This document shows, one piece after another, positions 26,756 to 34,576 of a DNA stretch of 64,000 nucleotides (its first letter is position 1; each line of letters starts with the position of its first letter). Source of the DNA: Nostoc linckia NIES-25. GTDB lineage: Bacteria; Cyanobacteriota; Cyanobacteriia; Cyanobacteriales; Nostocaceae. The notes beneath the pieces were generated by a model, which worked only from the letters and a program-made list of their open reading frames with translations, did not search any database and was not told where the DNA came from. The stretch spans positions 1,735,836-1,799,835 of the forward strand of contig NZ_AP018222.1 of assembly GCF_002368035.1 (NCBI RefSeq), in the 5' to 3' direction. Both the position numbers and the translations under genes were made by a program.

Positions 26756-27484
26756 CTATTGAGCAGAATTCTCTGGAGAATCGCTATTAGATGTACTATT
26801 TGGCTGTTCTACACCTTGAGGTTTAGTGGTTTTAGAGGTGTCGCTTTGAGTATCTGGAGTAGTGGTATTAGTAGAACTATCTTTCTGGGAAGTAGGAGTC
26901 TTAGTACTTGGACTCGTAGTTTGCTCTTGGGTACTATTGGGGGTTGATTGAGTTGCAGAAGGCGCTGATTGCTGGGGTGGAACAGTGATATTAATATTAT
27001 TTGGTTGGGGTGGTGCAGATGGAGGAGCAGCCTGTTGTTGTGGAACAGGAACAGGAACGGGTACTTCCCTAGTTCTTTCGATGATTGTCGTTTGTGGTTG
27101 AGGAGATTCGGTAGGGGTTGGGCTGCTATTAACCGGTGCAGGGGTTGTGACAGGCGCACTATTTTCAACTGCTGCGTTATTAACTTGGTTAAAGTACCAC
27201 AGACCACCAATAATTAGACCAGATAAGGACGTAATGATAATACCCATCAGCAAACCATTACTAGTATTGTTGTCATCCCGTTCCGCTAAATTAACTTCTT
27301 GGTATCTACGCTCAGCATTTCGACCTTGCACGTAACCGTTTTGGTACGAGCTAGGATTAGTTGTGTTGTTGTTAACTGTTTCAGTGGTTCGTGTCAGGTG
27401 GGTATGAGTATTACCATTAGTGCCAGTGTAAGTTTCTTGTCTAACTTCACTGTTTTTTGTTTCGCGCTCATTGGGAATAGACAT
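26756..27484 (-). CDS. single-span membrane protein with Pro/Thr/Ser-rich tail
   Basis: A 242-residue protein not assigned to a named family. Residues 1-75 are polar, Asn/Thr/Glu-rich. One transmembrane helix follows (about residues 75-95: NGLLMGIIITSLSGLIIGG), then a long extracytoplasmic-type tail of Pro, Thr, Ser, Gln and Asn with REVPVPVPVPQQQ. The tail looks like a wall-spanning or linker segment with no folded domain. The ATG 27482-27484 is chosen because gaggag precedes it by about 12 bases; a GTG at 27499 is in frame but overlaps that site. Function unknown. Confidence 0.75.
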   Translation of the reverse strand: MSIPNERETKNSEVRQETYTGTNGNTHTHLTRTTETVNNNTTNPSSYQNGYVQGRNAERRYQEVNLAERDDNNTSNGLLMGIIITSLSGLIIGGLWYFNQVNNAAVENSAPVTTPAPVNSSPTPTESPQPQTTIIERTREVPVPVPVPQQQAAPPSAPPQPNNINITVPPQQSAPSATQSTPNSTQEQTTSPSTKTPTSQKDSSTNTTTPDTQSDTSKTTKPQGVEQPNSTSNSDSPENSAQ

Positions 27485-27766
27485 AGGTTTTGATTTCACT
27501 CCTCGATACGATATTTAGAAACTAAAGTTTATAAAAAAAAAGGATTTTGACGATCTGAAAAATGTGTGTTGCTGATATAAATTGAGTTTTATTTAGCTAC
27601 CCAACCGTTGGTAATTCTGAGAATAACCTCTGCGATTAAAAAAGTGGCTCTATCTCTAGTGAGTTAATACTTCATCAAAAGAAAGAGTATCCTATAGACA
27701 GATGTTATTATGCTGTTAGCTGATATTCGAGTCTGAGTAGAGGCGGGCAATAGGCAATAGGCTAGG

Positions 27767-28075
27767 GCGTGTTTTCAAAGTCTTAGATCCCCCCAACCCC
27801 CCTTAAAAAGGGGGGCAAAAAACTCTCAAAGTCCCCCTTTTTAAGGGGGATTTAGGGGGATCTGCGACGATTTTGACTTTGTTCCAGAGATGTGTGTACA
27901 CCGTAGCCTTTTTAAGGGGGGCAAAGAGTCTCTTAAAGTCCCTCTTTTTTAGGGGAGCCACTGCGGCCTTGCGGTTAAGAGACTTGTTCGCGAAGCGTCT
28001 CGTAGAGAAGCAAGTGGCGTGGATTTAGGGGGATCTAAAAAGTTAGGAGGCTAAACAAATATTTTGAAAACACGC
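27767..28075. mobile_element. MITE-like element, family D, with gatcccccc hairpin core
   Basis: A 309-bp element with 13-bp inverted ends gcgtgttttcaaa (27767-27779) and tttgaaaacacgc (28063-28075). Inside are a complete gatcccccc hairpin (27785-27863) and a second, interrupted one (27908-28036) that contains tgttcgcgaagcgtctcg. The 27500-27766 flank is AT-rich with no gene. Confidence 0.75.
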
Positions 28076-28186
28076 ACTCATGCAAGAATAAAGTGTAGGA
28101 AATTTTTGAGAAATTAAATAGTAGTTCTAGAAATAGAGCAAAAATTTAGTAATTTTTTGAAACCATCTCAATTGTTAATTTGTAAT

Positions 28187-28396
28187 TAAATATCGCAGCG
28201 CGAAATTTTGATTGTCATGTCTCGGCTACCACTAACTAGGGTTTTACCATCTGGACTGAAAGCAACAGAGTTAACCCAATCTGCATGATTATCTAAGGTA
28301 TAAATATTTTCTCCAGTGGTAATATTCCATAGCTTCACTGTACAATCTGCACTACCACTAGCAAGATGCTGACCATCATGATTAAAAGCGATCGCT
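28187..28396 (-). pseudogene. WD40 repeat protein fragment
   Basis: Read on the minus strand, this 69-codon stretch encodes two clear WD40 blades: DGQHLASGSADCTVKLWN and VAFSPDGKTLVSGSRD, ending at a TAA. It begins directly after an in-frame TGA with no start codon, and nothing WD40-like continues upstream. It is the C-terminal remnant of a larger WD40 gene, interrupted or deleted. Such proteins are abundant in Nostocales, often fused to kinases or AAA-like domains. Confidence 0.8.
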
Positions 28397-28524
28397 CATA
28401 CCAATAAATCAGCAGCAAATCTCACTCTACTTAGTATTCCCAAGCATAAGTATTAACTAACTCCAGGTATGGGGTTGCTATCAATACTGCTCGCTTTGTG
28501 CATTTTTAACTCGGAATTGGGTTT

Positions 28525-28582
28525 TGGGAAAAGGTTAAAGGGTAAAGGTTAAAGGTTTTTTCTTTCCCCTTTTCCCCTTAAC
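28525..28582. repeat. purine/pyrimidine hairpin repeat
   Basis: aaaaggttaaagggtaaagg followed by ttttttctttcccc, the same hairpin family as 3188-3310 and 41210-41290. It lies 40 bases after the end of the J-domain gene. Confidence 0.65.
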
Positions 28583-28618
28583 CGACAAGTATTGGGGTCG
28601 CTATTTGAATTGTTAATC

Positions 28619-29227
28619 TTATATCCAACGCCGATTTAGTCGCAGTAAAGATTTGATTCCCTGACAAAATCTTGTTAGCAGTTTAGGTTTTGATACGCGT
28701 CTCGGTGATGACGAACTACGGGCAAAACCCGGATTTCTGAACTCTTGTTCTAACTCTCTAGCTTTATTTAAATCTGAAGTGGCTCTATATTCGTATCCCA
28801 GTTGAGAGCAAATTAACCCGCGATATTTATATGCATCAATATAGTGAGGATTGAGACGAATCGCATGGCTAAAATCAGCGATCGCATCTTCATATCTGCC
28901 GCTAGTAGCATTCTCTACTCCTAAAGTATAAAAAGCTTCTGCATCCCAACGTTTGACAGATACTTTTGTAGGGTTTTTCGGCGAAGATGAGGATGGATTT
29001 ACAGTAGTGGGAGGCTCGGATGAGTATTCAGACTTGAGCTTATTGTAAGCTGCGTTGATTTTTTTGATTTTTTCTTCTGCTTCCTGTTTTTGCTTTCGAT
29101 CGAAAAAGCGATCGGGATGCCAAACTTTCACCAGTTTACGGTAAGCTCGCTTCAGCTGTGCTGGCGATGCACCGGGTTCCAACTCCAAAATTTCATAAGC
29201 ATGATTGATATCGAGATCGTCGCGCAT
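28619..29227 (-). CDS. J-domain and TPR protein
   Basis: A 202-residue protein. Residues 7-66 form a DnaJ domain (HAYEILELEPGASPAQLKRAYRKLVKVWHPDRF) with the HPD motif needed to stimulate Hsp70 ATPase. A Pro/Ser linker follows, then two TPR units (residues 100-170: AEAFYTLGVENATSGRYEDA and HYIDAYKYRGLICSQLGYEY). There is no Gly/Phe or zinc-finger region, so it is a type C co-chaperone. The basic C-terminus could be a docking tail. Its ATG is only 29 bases from that of tocopherol cyclase on the other strand, so the two genes are divergently transcribed with overlapping control regions. Confidence 0.9.
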   Translation of the reverse strand: MRDDLDINHAYEILELEPGASPAQLKRAYRKLVKVWHPDRFFDRKQKQEAEEKIKKINAAYNKLKSEYSSEPPTTVNPSSSSPKNPTKVSVKRWDAEAFYTLGVENATSGRYEDAIADFSHAIRLNPHYIDAYKYRGLICSQLGYEYRATSDLNKARELEQEFRNPGFARSSSSPRRVSKPKLLTRFCQGIKSLLRLNRRWI

Positions 29228-29256
29228 ACTGAAAAAATCAGCAACTATGTAAATCC

Positions 29257-30354
29257 ATGTTAACTATTCCCCTAAATTTCCTTTCGTCAACCCAAACGCC
29301 CCATTCTGGTTATCACTGGGATGGAAGTAGTCGCCGCTTTTTTGAAGGTTGGTATTATCGCGTCACTTTACCGGAAATTGGGCAAACATTCGCCTTTATG
29401 TACTCCATTGAAGACCCCATCGGCGATAAACCTTACAGTGGCGGTGCAGCTCAAATCCTCGGCCCGGAGGATGAGTATTTATGCCGTACTTTTCCCGATG
29501 TAAACAAATTCTGGGCTAGCCGTGATGTTTTGGGTTTAGGACATTGGGGTAAGACCGATTTGCAAATTTCTCCGCTGTACCTGCTACCAAAAGAGTTTGA
29601 GCATTATGTTCGAGAAGGCTATCAAGCCACGGCAACATTAAATCAGGGAATTATCCGCGATCGCGCCACTAATAATTATTGCCGTTGGGAGTACGAAATT
29701 CAACCAGTATACGGCTGGGGCGATAAAAATAGCATTCAACAGTCAACCGCAGGCTGGGTGTCATTTTTACAGATTTTTGAGCCTGGATGGCAAATTTTGA
29801 TGGCTCACGGATTAGCCAGCGGTAAAATCGACTGGAATGGCAAAATTTACGAATTCACTAACGCCCCAGCCTACGGCGAAAAAAATTGGGGTGGTGCTTT
29901 TCCCCAAAAATGGTTTTGGCTAAATTGTAATTGCTTCGAGGGCGAACCAGACTTAGCCTTAACTGCTGGCGGCGGACGGCGGGGTGTATTGTGGTGGATG
30001 GAATCTGTAGCAATGATTGGTTTGCACTATCAAGGCAAGTTTTATGAATTCGTTCCCTGGAATTCTCAAGTCGATTGGGAAATTCAGCCTTGGGGTAAAT
30101 GGCAAATGAAAGCTACTAACTCAAATTACGAAATTGAATTGACAGGAACCACCGATTTACCTGGTACACCTCTACGTGCGCCCACAGCCGAAGGTTTAAA
30201 ATATTGTTGCCGAGACACTATGCAAGGAAAGCTCAATTTAGAATTACGAAAACTAAATGGCAGAAAATCTCAAATTATCCTCAAAGCAGAAAGTTTTCTT
30301 TGTGGTTTAGAAGTCGGCGGTCAGCCTTGGGACAACTGTTGGCAGTCTCAGTAA
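29257..30354 (+). CDS. tocopherol cyclase
   Basis: Closes the chromanol ring of tocopherol (vitamin E) or tocotrienol from its phytyl/geranylgeranyl-quinol precursor in photosynthetic membranes. The 365-residue protein has the family's characteristic start, HSGYHWDGSSRRFFEGWYYRV, plus FAFMYSIEDP, AYGEKNWGGAFPQKWFWLNC and GLEVGGQPWDNCW at the end, and lacks a transit peptide. It corresponds to plant VTE1/Synechocystis slr1737-type proteins. It is divergent from the J-domain/TPR gene. Immediately downstream is the split tRNA-Arg gene, whose -35 hexamer lies inside this gene's last codons. Confidence 0.93.
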   Translation: MLTIPLNFLSSTQTPHSGYHWDGSSRRFFEGWYYRVTLPEIGQTFAFMYSIEDPIGDKPYSGGAAQILGPEDEYLCRTFPDVNKFWASRDVLGLGHWGKTDLQISPLYLLPKEFEHYVREGYQATATLNQGIIRDRATNNYCRWEYEIQPVYGWGDKNSIQQSTAGWVSFLQIFEPGWQILMAHGLASGKIDWNGKIYEFTNAPAYGEKNWGGAFPQKWFWLNCNCFEGEPDLALTAGGGRRGVLWWMESVAMIGLHYQGKFYEFVPWNSQVDWEIQPWGKWQMKATNSNYEIELTGTTDLPGTPLRAPTAEGLKYCCRDTMQGKLNLELRKLNGRKSQIILKAESFLCGLEVGGQPWDNCWQSQ

Positions 30355-30366
30355 AAATGCTATAAT
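30339..30366 (+). promoter_or_regulatory. sigma-70 type promoter for tRNA-Arg
   Basis: TTGGCA (30339-30344), 16-base spacer, TATAAT (30361-30366), 20 bases before the mature tRNA 5' end. The -35 box overlaps the final codons of tocopherol cyclase. Confidence 0.75.
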
Positions 30367-30385
30367 CTCCAACATGGCATTTTTT

Positions 30386-30757
30386 GGGGCTGTAGCTCAG
30401 TTGGATAGAGCGAGCGCCTCCTGAATAATCGGGCACCATAGGGGAAACTTTATGAGTGAATGTGGTTGAATTCGGTGAACCCTAAAGAGTGAAAATTTCT
30501 TTCTTTCAAAATGCTTGTGCAATTGTAAAAAGTTTCATAAGAACTATTGATAGAAAGTAGGAGTGGTTGTGTGTTTACCACAGTGTTGACACTCCACGGG
30601 AATACCGAGCCAAGCTTGATTAAATTCAAGAAGGTGTAGAGACTAGGTAGCCACCACCTAAAGGCTAAAAGCCTATGGTGAAGGTATAGTCCAGAGAGTG
30701 GGGAAACTCACACAAATCTGAAGCGCTAGGTCGTGCGTTCAAGTCGCACCAGTCCCG
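30386..30757 (+). tRNA. tRNA-Arg(CCU) interrupted by a group I intron
   Basis: Exon 1 is 30386-30422 and exon 2 is 30721-30757. Joined, they fold into a normal cloverleaf: acceptor ggggctg with cagtccc (one G-U), D stem gctc/gagc, anticodon stem agcgc/gcgct around loop CTCCTAA, and T stem gtgcg/cgcac with loop ttcaagt. The anticodon CCT reads AGG (Arg). The intron interrupts the loop directly after the third anticodon base. CCA is not encoded. A good promoter lies upstream at 30339-30366. Confidence 0.92.
30423..30720 (+). ncRNA. group I self-splicing intron in tRNA-Arg(CCU)
   Basis: The 298-base intron starts after a T and ends in G, the group I rule. Conserved core strings are visible: gtgtagagacta (R-like, 30634-30645) and aaggtatagtcc (S-like, 30681-30692), which together form P7. 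A P1 with the U-G wobble can be drawn between cct at 30420-30422 and ggg at 30431-30433. There is no ORF for a homing endonuclease. Group I introns in bacterial tRNA anticodon loops are established (tRNA-Leu, tRNA-fMet, tRNA-Ile, tRNA-Arg). Assignment to a subgroup needs structural modelling. Confidence 0.88.
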
Positions 30758-30852
30758 TTAGGATAATTCGTAATTTGTAATTAAGATGTAGTAGCGTGAC
30801 AAGCTTAAAGTAGTGCATTAGTAAACTCTTGTGGGGTGGCATCCTGCCATTG

Positions 30853-31035
30853 GTGTCAACTTAACGTCAAAACATTGTAATGACGTTATATCAAACTTGA
30901 CTCAATTACCAATTAGTCCGGACTTACCCCACCCCGGCTTTGCTGACGCAAAACCTCCCCTCCCCTTAGCAAGGGGAGGGGATTGAGGGGTGGGGTAAAC
31001 GGCTGTGGAACAAAGCTTTGGGCTTAAGTTGACAC
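30853..31035. mobile_element. MITE-like element, family A copy 3
   Basis: A 183-bp element bounded by gtgtcaacttaa (30853-30864) and ttaagttgacac (31024-31035), with the shared core ttaccccaccccggctttgc. Outside it, ggcatcctgccattg and its inverse caatggcatcctgcc give another interrupted palindrome. It lies between tRNA-Arg and the sulfate-binding protein gene. Confidence 0.88.
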
Positions 31036-31155
31036 CAATGGCATCCTGCCCGCTTGGACGGGTGAGGACACCCATCCCACAACAAAATTTATTGCAACAT
31101 TTTAGTCTTGCCACGCCACTACAATTTTTGTATCAATTTAGGCTTGCCAGTTTGT

Positions 31156-32343
31156 TTATACCTCTTTTAACTGAATCTTACTTTTTATTTGGTCAAAGAT
31201 AGCACCTTCATTAAAGAATTGTTTTTGAATTTTCTCCCATCCTCCTAAATCTTGAGCTTTGAAAAGAGTTTTGATTTTTGGATATTTGCTTTCTACTTCT
31301 TTGGCAATTGTGGGATCGACAGAACGAAATCCTAATTTGACAAACTCTCGTTGTGCCTCTGGAGTGTAAAGAAATTTGACAAAGGCTTCTGCAACTAAAC
31401 GAGTTCCATGTTTATCGGCATTTGTATCTACAACAGCTACAGGATTGTCAATAGAAATATTCACATCAGGCACTACATACGAAAATTTTTCACCATTTTG
31501 TGCTGATAAAATCATCTCGTTTTCATAGTTGAGCAAAGCATCACCCTCACCTTTTTTAAAAAAGAGTTCAGTGGCATTGCGAGCAGTTTTTGGCAGCACA
31601 GGTACGTGTTGATAAACATTGGAGATGAAGTTTAATGCTTGAGCCTCGTTTTTGCCAGTTTTGATTGCTGAACCCCAAAGCCCAAGAAAGTTCCAACGTG
31701 CGCCACCAGATGTTTTGGGGTTAGCTGTAATTAACTGAACCTGATTTTGTGTTAGGTCTGTCCAAGTTTTGATATTCTTGGGATTATTCTGACGAATAGC
31801 GATCGCTCCTACAGATTGAGTAAGTATTGCATCATTAGGCGCTTCTTTCTCCCAACCCTGTTGAATCAAACCTGCTTGAACTAATTTATCAACATCAAGA
31901 GCAAGCGACAAATGTACTACATCAGCTTCTAACCCATCAATCACAGCTAATGCTTGGGAACCAGAACCTTCATAACTCTCCTCAAAAGTGACATCTTGCT
32001 GATGTTCTTTCTTCCACTGCCCTACAAATTTGGGAATAATTTGCTTATACGCTTCACTGGTAACTGAGTAAGAAACAAGCGTTAGCTTGACATTATCCTT
32101 GGCAGTAGAATTAACACTACCTGCTTTATCTGTATTTGGTGACGAGCAAGCTGTCATCGCTACACTCAAGCTAACTCCGATAAAAAATAGACTAATAAAG
32201 CTCCATAAATAACGTCTATGCAGCCAACTTCTAATAGAACGGAGGTGCAATTTTTTGATAGCCCGTACAGATTTGATAGTATAAATTTCAACTAACTCAA
32301 TTAAGTGTCTGACCAAATGAGAAGTTTTTAGCCACTGGTTCAT
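31156..32343 (-). CDS. sbpA: sulfate ABC transporter substrate-binding protein
   Basis: Periplasmic sulfate (or thiosulfate) receptor of the SbpA/CysP family, 395 residues. An uncharacteristically long, basic N-terminal segment of about 48 residues precedes a hydrophobic stretch (WSFISLFFIGVSLSVAMTAC) that ends in a possible lipobox Cys. Family signatures follow: LTLVSYSVTSEAYKQIIPKF, ADVVHLSLALDVDKL, TANPKTSGGARWNFL and GEGDALLNYENE. The ATG is at 32341-32343. The permease and ATPase genes are not adjacent. The long N-terminus may contain a mis-set start; no internal ATG exists before the hydrophobic core. Confidence 0.9.
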   Translation of the reverse strand: MNQWLKTSHLVRHLIELVEIYTIKSVRAIKKLHLRSIRSWLHRRYLWSFISLFFIGVSLSVAMTACSSPNTDKAGSVNSTAKDNVKLTLVSYSVTSEAYKQIIPKFVGQWKKEHQQDVTFEESYEGSGSQALAVIDGLEADVVHLSLALDVDKLVQAGLIQQGWEKEAPNDAILTQSVGAIAIRQNNPKNIKTWTDLTQNQVQLITANPKTSGGARWNFLGLWGSAIKTGKNEAQALNFISNVYQHVPVLPKTARNATELFFKKGEGDALLNYENEMILSAQNGEKFSYVVPDVNISIDNPVAVVDTNADKHGTRLVAEAFVKFLYTPEAQREFVKLGFRSVDPTIAKEVESKYPKIKTLFKAQDLGGWEKIQKQFFNEGAIFDQIKSKIQLKEV

Positions 32344-32494
32344 CAATTTTTTTCCTCAAACTGCGGTAAATGCGGCGGAATATAGTAGTTTCAGGAATTA
32401 TAGAACAGTAGTTAAGGTTACATAACCTTTTGTTAACCTAATTTTAGATTGTCAAAATTGCAAAACTTTGACCTTTAACTTTTACCCGCTTACC

Positions 32495-32716
32495 TGTGGA
32501 AAACTTGTGGAAAAACTAGGAGATTTTTCCACAAGGTAATTATACTTAATTAAGTTTAATGAAAAAAACTTGAAGTTTTCCACAGATTTTTCCCCAAAAA
32601 ACTAAGATTTTTCCACAATCTAAGTGAAATTTAATCAATCTTTATACGTTACTTAATATTTTTGACCAATTGTTTGGCTATCAAGGCTTAATGATTAAGG
32701 CGCAGGTTGTGGAAAA
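32495..32716. other. oriC: probable chromosomal replication origin (oriC)
   Basis: Six exact copies of the cyanobacterial DnaA box TTTTCCACA or its inverse TGTGGAAAA lie within about 220 bases: 32495, 32506, 32525, 32576, 32609 and 32708, plus one near-match at about 32588. An AT-rich stretch between boxes three and four (32536-32570) could be the unwinding element. The cluster lies immediately 3' of dnaA. Placement next to dnaA is classic for bacterial origins; proof needs GC-skew or binding data. Confidence 0.8.
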
Positions 32717-32730
32717 CTTCAAATTCAGAA

Positions 32731-34113
32731 TTACGATGATTTTTGGGAGCGACTAGTCATATTAATGCGATCGCTCAGTTGGCGTAGTGTTTGTGCTAAA
32801 GTGCGATCGCTCTCTTGGAGTTGAGCAATTTTGTCACAACTGTAGATCGCCGTTGTATGATCTTTACCACCAAACTCTTCCCCAATTCTCGGCAAACTCA
32901 AAGATGTGTGTTGACGCATTAGATACATACCAATTTGACGCGCCCAGCTGATTTCCCGGCGTCGCGAGTTACTTTTAAGATCGTCAACTGAAACATCAAA
33001 ATTATCAGCGACAACTTTCAAAATTATTTCTGGAGTAGCCACCACTTTTTGATTCGGCGGCCCTAAGACTGGTGCGATATTTTCCACAGTCATCGCCAAA
33101 CCCCAAATAGAAATATAAGCCAACGCCCGAATTAAAGCTCCTTCTAATTCTCGAATATTAGAAGTATAGTTAGAAGCTATATACTCAACCACATCGCGCG
33201 GAAGGCGAATATTTTCATACTCAGCTTTTTTCTGGAGAATTGCCATTCTCGTTTCTAAATCCGGCGTTTGAATATCTGCAATTAACCCCATAGAAAACCG
33301 AGAACAAAGACGTTCTTGTAAACTAGGAATTTGGTTCGGGGGACGGTCAGAAGCAATTACAACTTGCTTCCCTGCTTCATGTAAAGTATTAAAAGTATGA
33401 AAAAATTCTTCTTGGGTGTATTCCTTACCTTCCAGAAACTGAATATCATCAACTAATAAAACATCAGCGGCTCGATAATGCTCTCGAAAACTTTGCATAC
33501 TATCCTGACGAATCGCTGTAATTAAATCATTAGTAAACTGTTCAGTAGAAACATAAAATATTTTACAACCGGGAGAAATTTCCCAACGATAGTGACCAAT
33601 GGCTTGCATCAGATGAGTTTTTCCTAAGCCAACGCCGCCACATAAAAATAAAGGATTAAACTCTCTCCCAGGATATTCTGCAACTGCTAAAGAAGCAGCA
33701 TGAGCCATGCGATTGTTCGCACCGACTACAAACCGCGAAAAAACATATTTAGAGTTTAATTCCGTAGTTTTTTGGATGTTATGAGAAACGGATTCAGAAA
33801 TATTGGTAGGATTTGGTGATTCCCAAGAAACCTCCCGTTCGTTAACATGAGAAACTTCATCACCTTGAGCAACGGTAATGTAAATTTCCACAGAATAACC
33901 CAAAATATCTTGTACTACATGAGCAATGGTGTTTACATAATACTTCTGCAACCAATTACGAGCAAATGGGTTAGGAGTACGTATCACCAAGCAATTATTT
34001 TCTAATCGCTCCGCACTAGCAGTTTTAATCCAAGTTTCAAAGGTAGGTCGGGATAGCTCAAGTTTTAGGCGCTCTAGTACCTGAGTCCACAGATTTTCTA
34101 TGGAAATTTCCAT
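32731..34113 (-). CDS. dnaA: chromosomal replication initiator protein DnaA
   Basis: Initiates replication by binding DnaA boxes and opening the origin. 460 residues, four domains. Domain I (1-90) opens with LWTQVLERLKLELSRPTFETW. A short linker follows. The AAA+ domain III (about 120-340) has Walker A GGVGLGKTH, Walker B VLLVDDIQF, and sensor/arginine-finger motifs in ERLCSRFSMGL. Domain IV (about 350-455) has the DNA-binding REISWARQIGMYLMRQHTSL and GKDHTTAIY. The ATG is at 34111-34113. The DnaA-box cluster lies directly downstream of the stop codon. dnaN is not adjacent. Regulation by its own product at nearby boxes is likely but not shown. Confidence 0.97.
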   Translation of the reverse strand: MEISIENLWTQVLERLKLELSRPTFETWIKTASAERLENNCLVIRTPNPFARNWLQKYYVNTIAHVVQDILGYSVEIYITVAQGDEVSHVNEREVSWESPNPTNISESVSHNIQKTTELNSKYVFSRFVVGANNRMAHAASLAVAEYPGREFNPLFLCGGVGLGKTHLMQAIGHYRWEISPGCKIFYVSTEQFTNDLITAIRQDSMQSFREHYRAADVLLVDDIQFLEGKEYTQEEFFHTFNTLHEAGKQVVIASDRPPNQIPSLQERLCSRFSMGLIADIQTPDLETRMAILQKKAEYENIRLPRDVVEYIASNYTSNIRELEGALIRALAYISIWGLAMTVENIAPVLGPPNQKVVATPEIILKVVADNFDVSVDDLKSNSRRREISWARQIGMYLMRQHTSLSLPRIGEEFGGKDHTTAIYSCDKIAQLQESDRTLAQTLRQLSDRINMTSRSQKSS

Positions 34114-34349
34114 AATCCACCACCTTTGCCGCTAATCGTCACAATAGAAGAGAAAGCACCAATTTACCATCGAGATACCCTAGAGCTAGAACAAACTTTT
34201 AAGTTGTAATCATTTTGGGACATACCCGGTAGGCAAGATCCTAACACCCACTGGCCAAACTGAGTACTGAGTAGTGAGTTTCAAAAGTTAATACTGAGTC
34301 ACCTGACACATAGCTTAATAGACCTCTTGCAGAAAGCACTTTTGCACTC

Positions 34350-34445
34350 TTGTGGGAAAAGGGAAAAGGTTAAAGGGGAAAGGGAAAATACCAAACCTTT
34401 CCCCCTTTCCCCTTCCCCCTTCCCCTTTTCCCGACTTCTGCAAGA
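34350..34445. repeat. hairpin repeat in the dnaA-htrA spacer
   Basis: gggaaaaggttaaagg arm and ccttttcccgac return, the same purine/pyrimidine hairpin family as 3188-3310. It is flanked by cttgcagaaag and its inverse ctgcaagaag, so it may be part of a larger inverted-repeat element. The palindrome acgcgattaatggcgt is at 34523-34538. Confidence 0.65.
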
Positions 34446-34576
34446 AGTTTAATGCTTGTGAAAGGTCTTTTAACTCAGCACAGGCTAAACTCCCCCAAGA
34501 AAGCTAACACCACTCTTGTACAGACGCGATTAATGGCGTCTCTAGCACTCTCATTGACACGGAGAAGCAACGACAC

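Noticed and set aside
26714..27493. several plus-strand and shifted frames over the Pro/Thr/Ser-rich protein
   Set aside because: They are shadows created by low-complexity codons; the minus-strand frame has a transmembrane helix and a ribosome-binding site.
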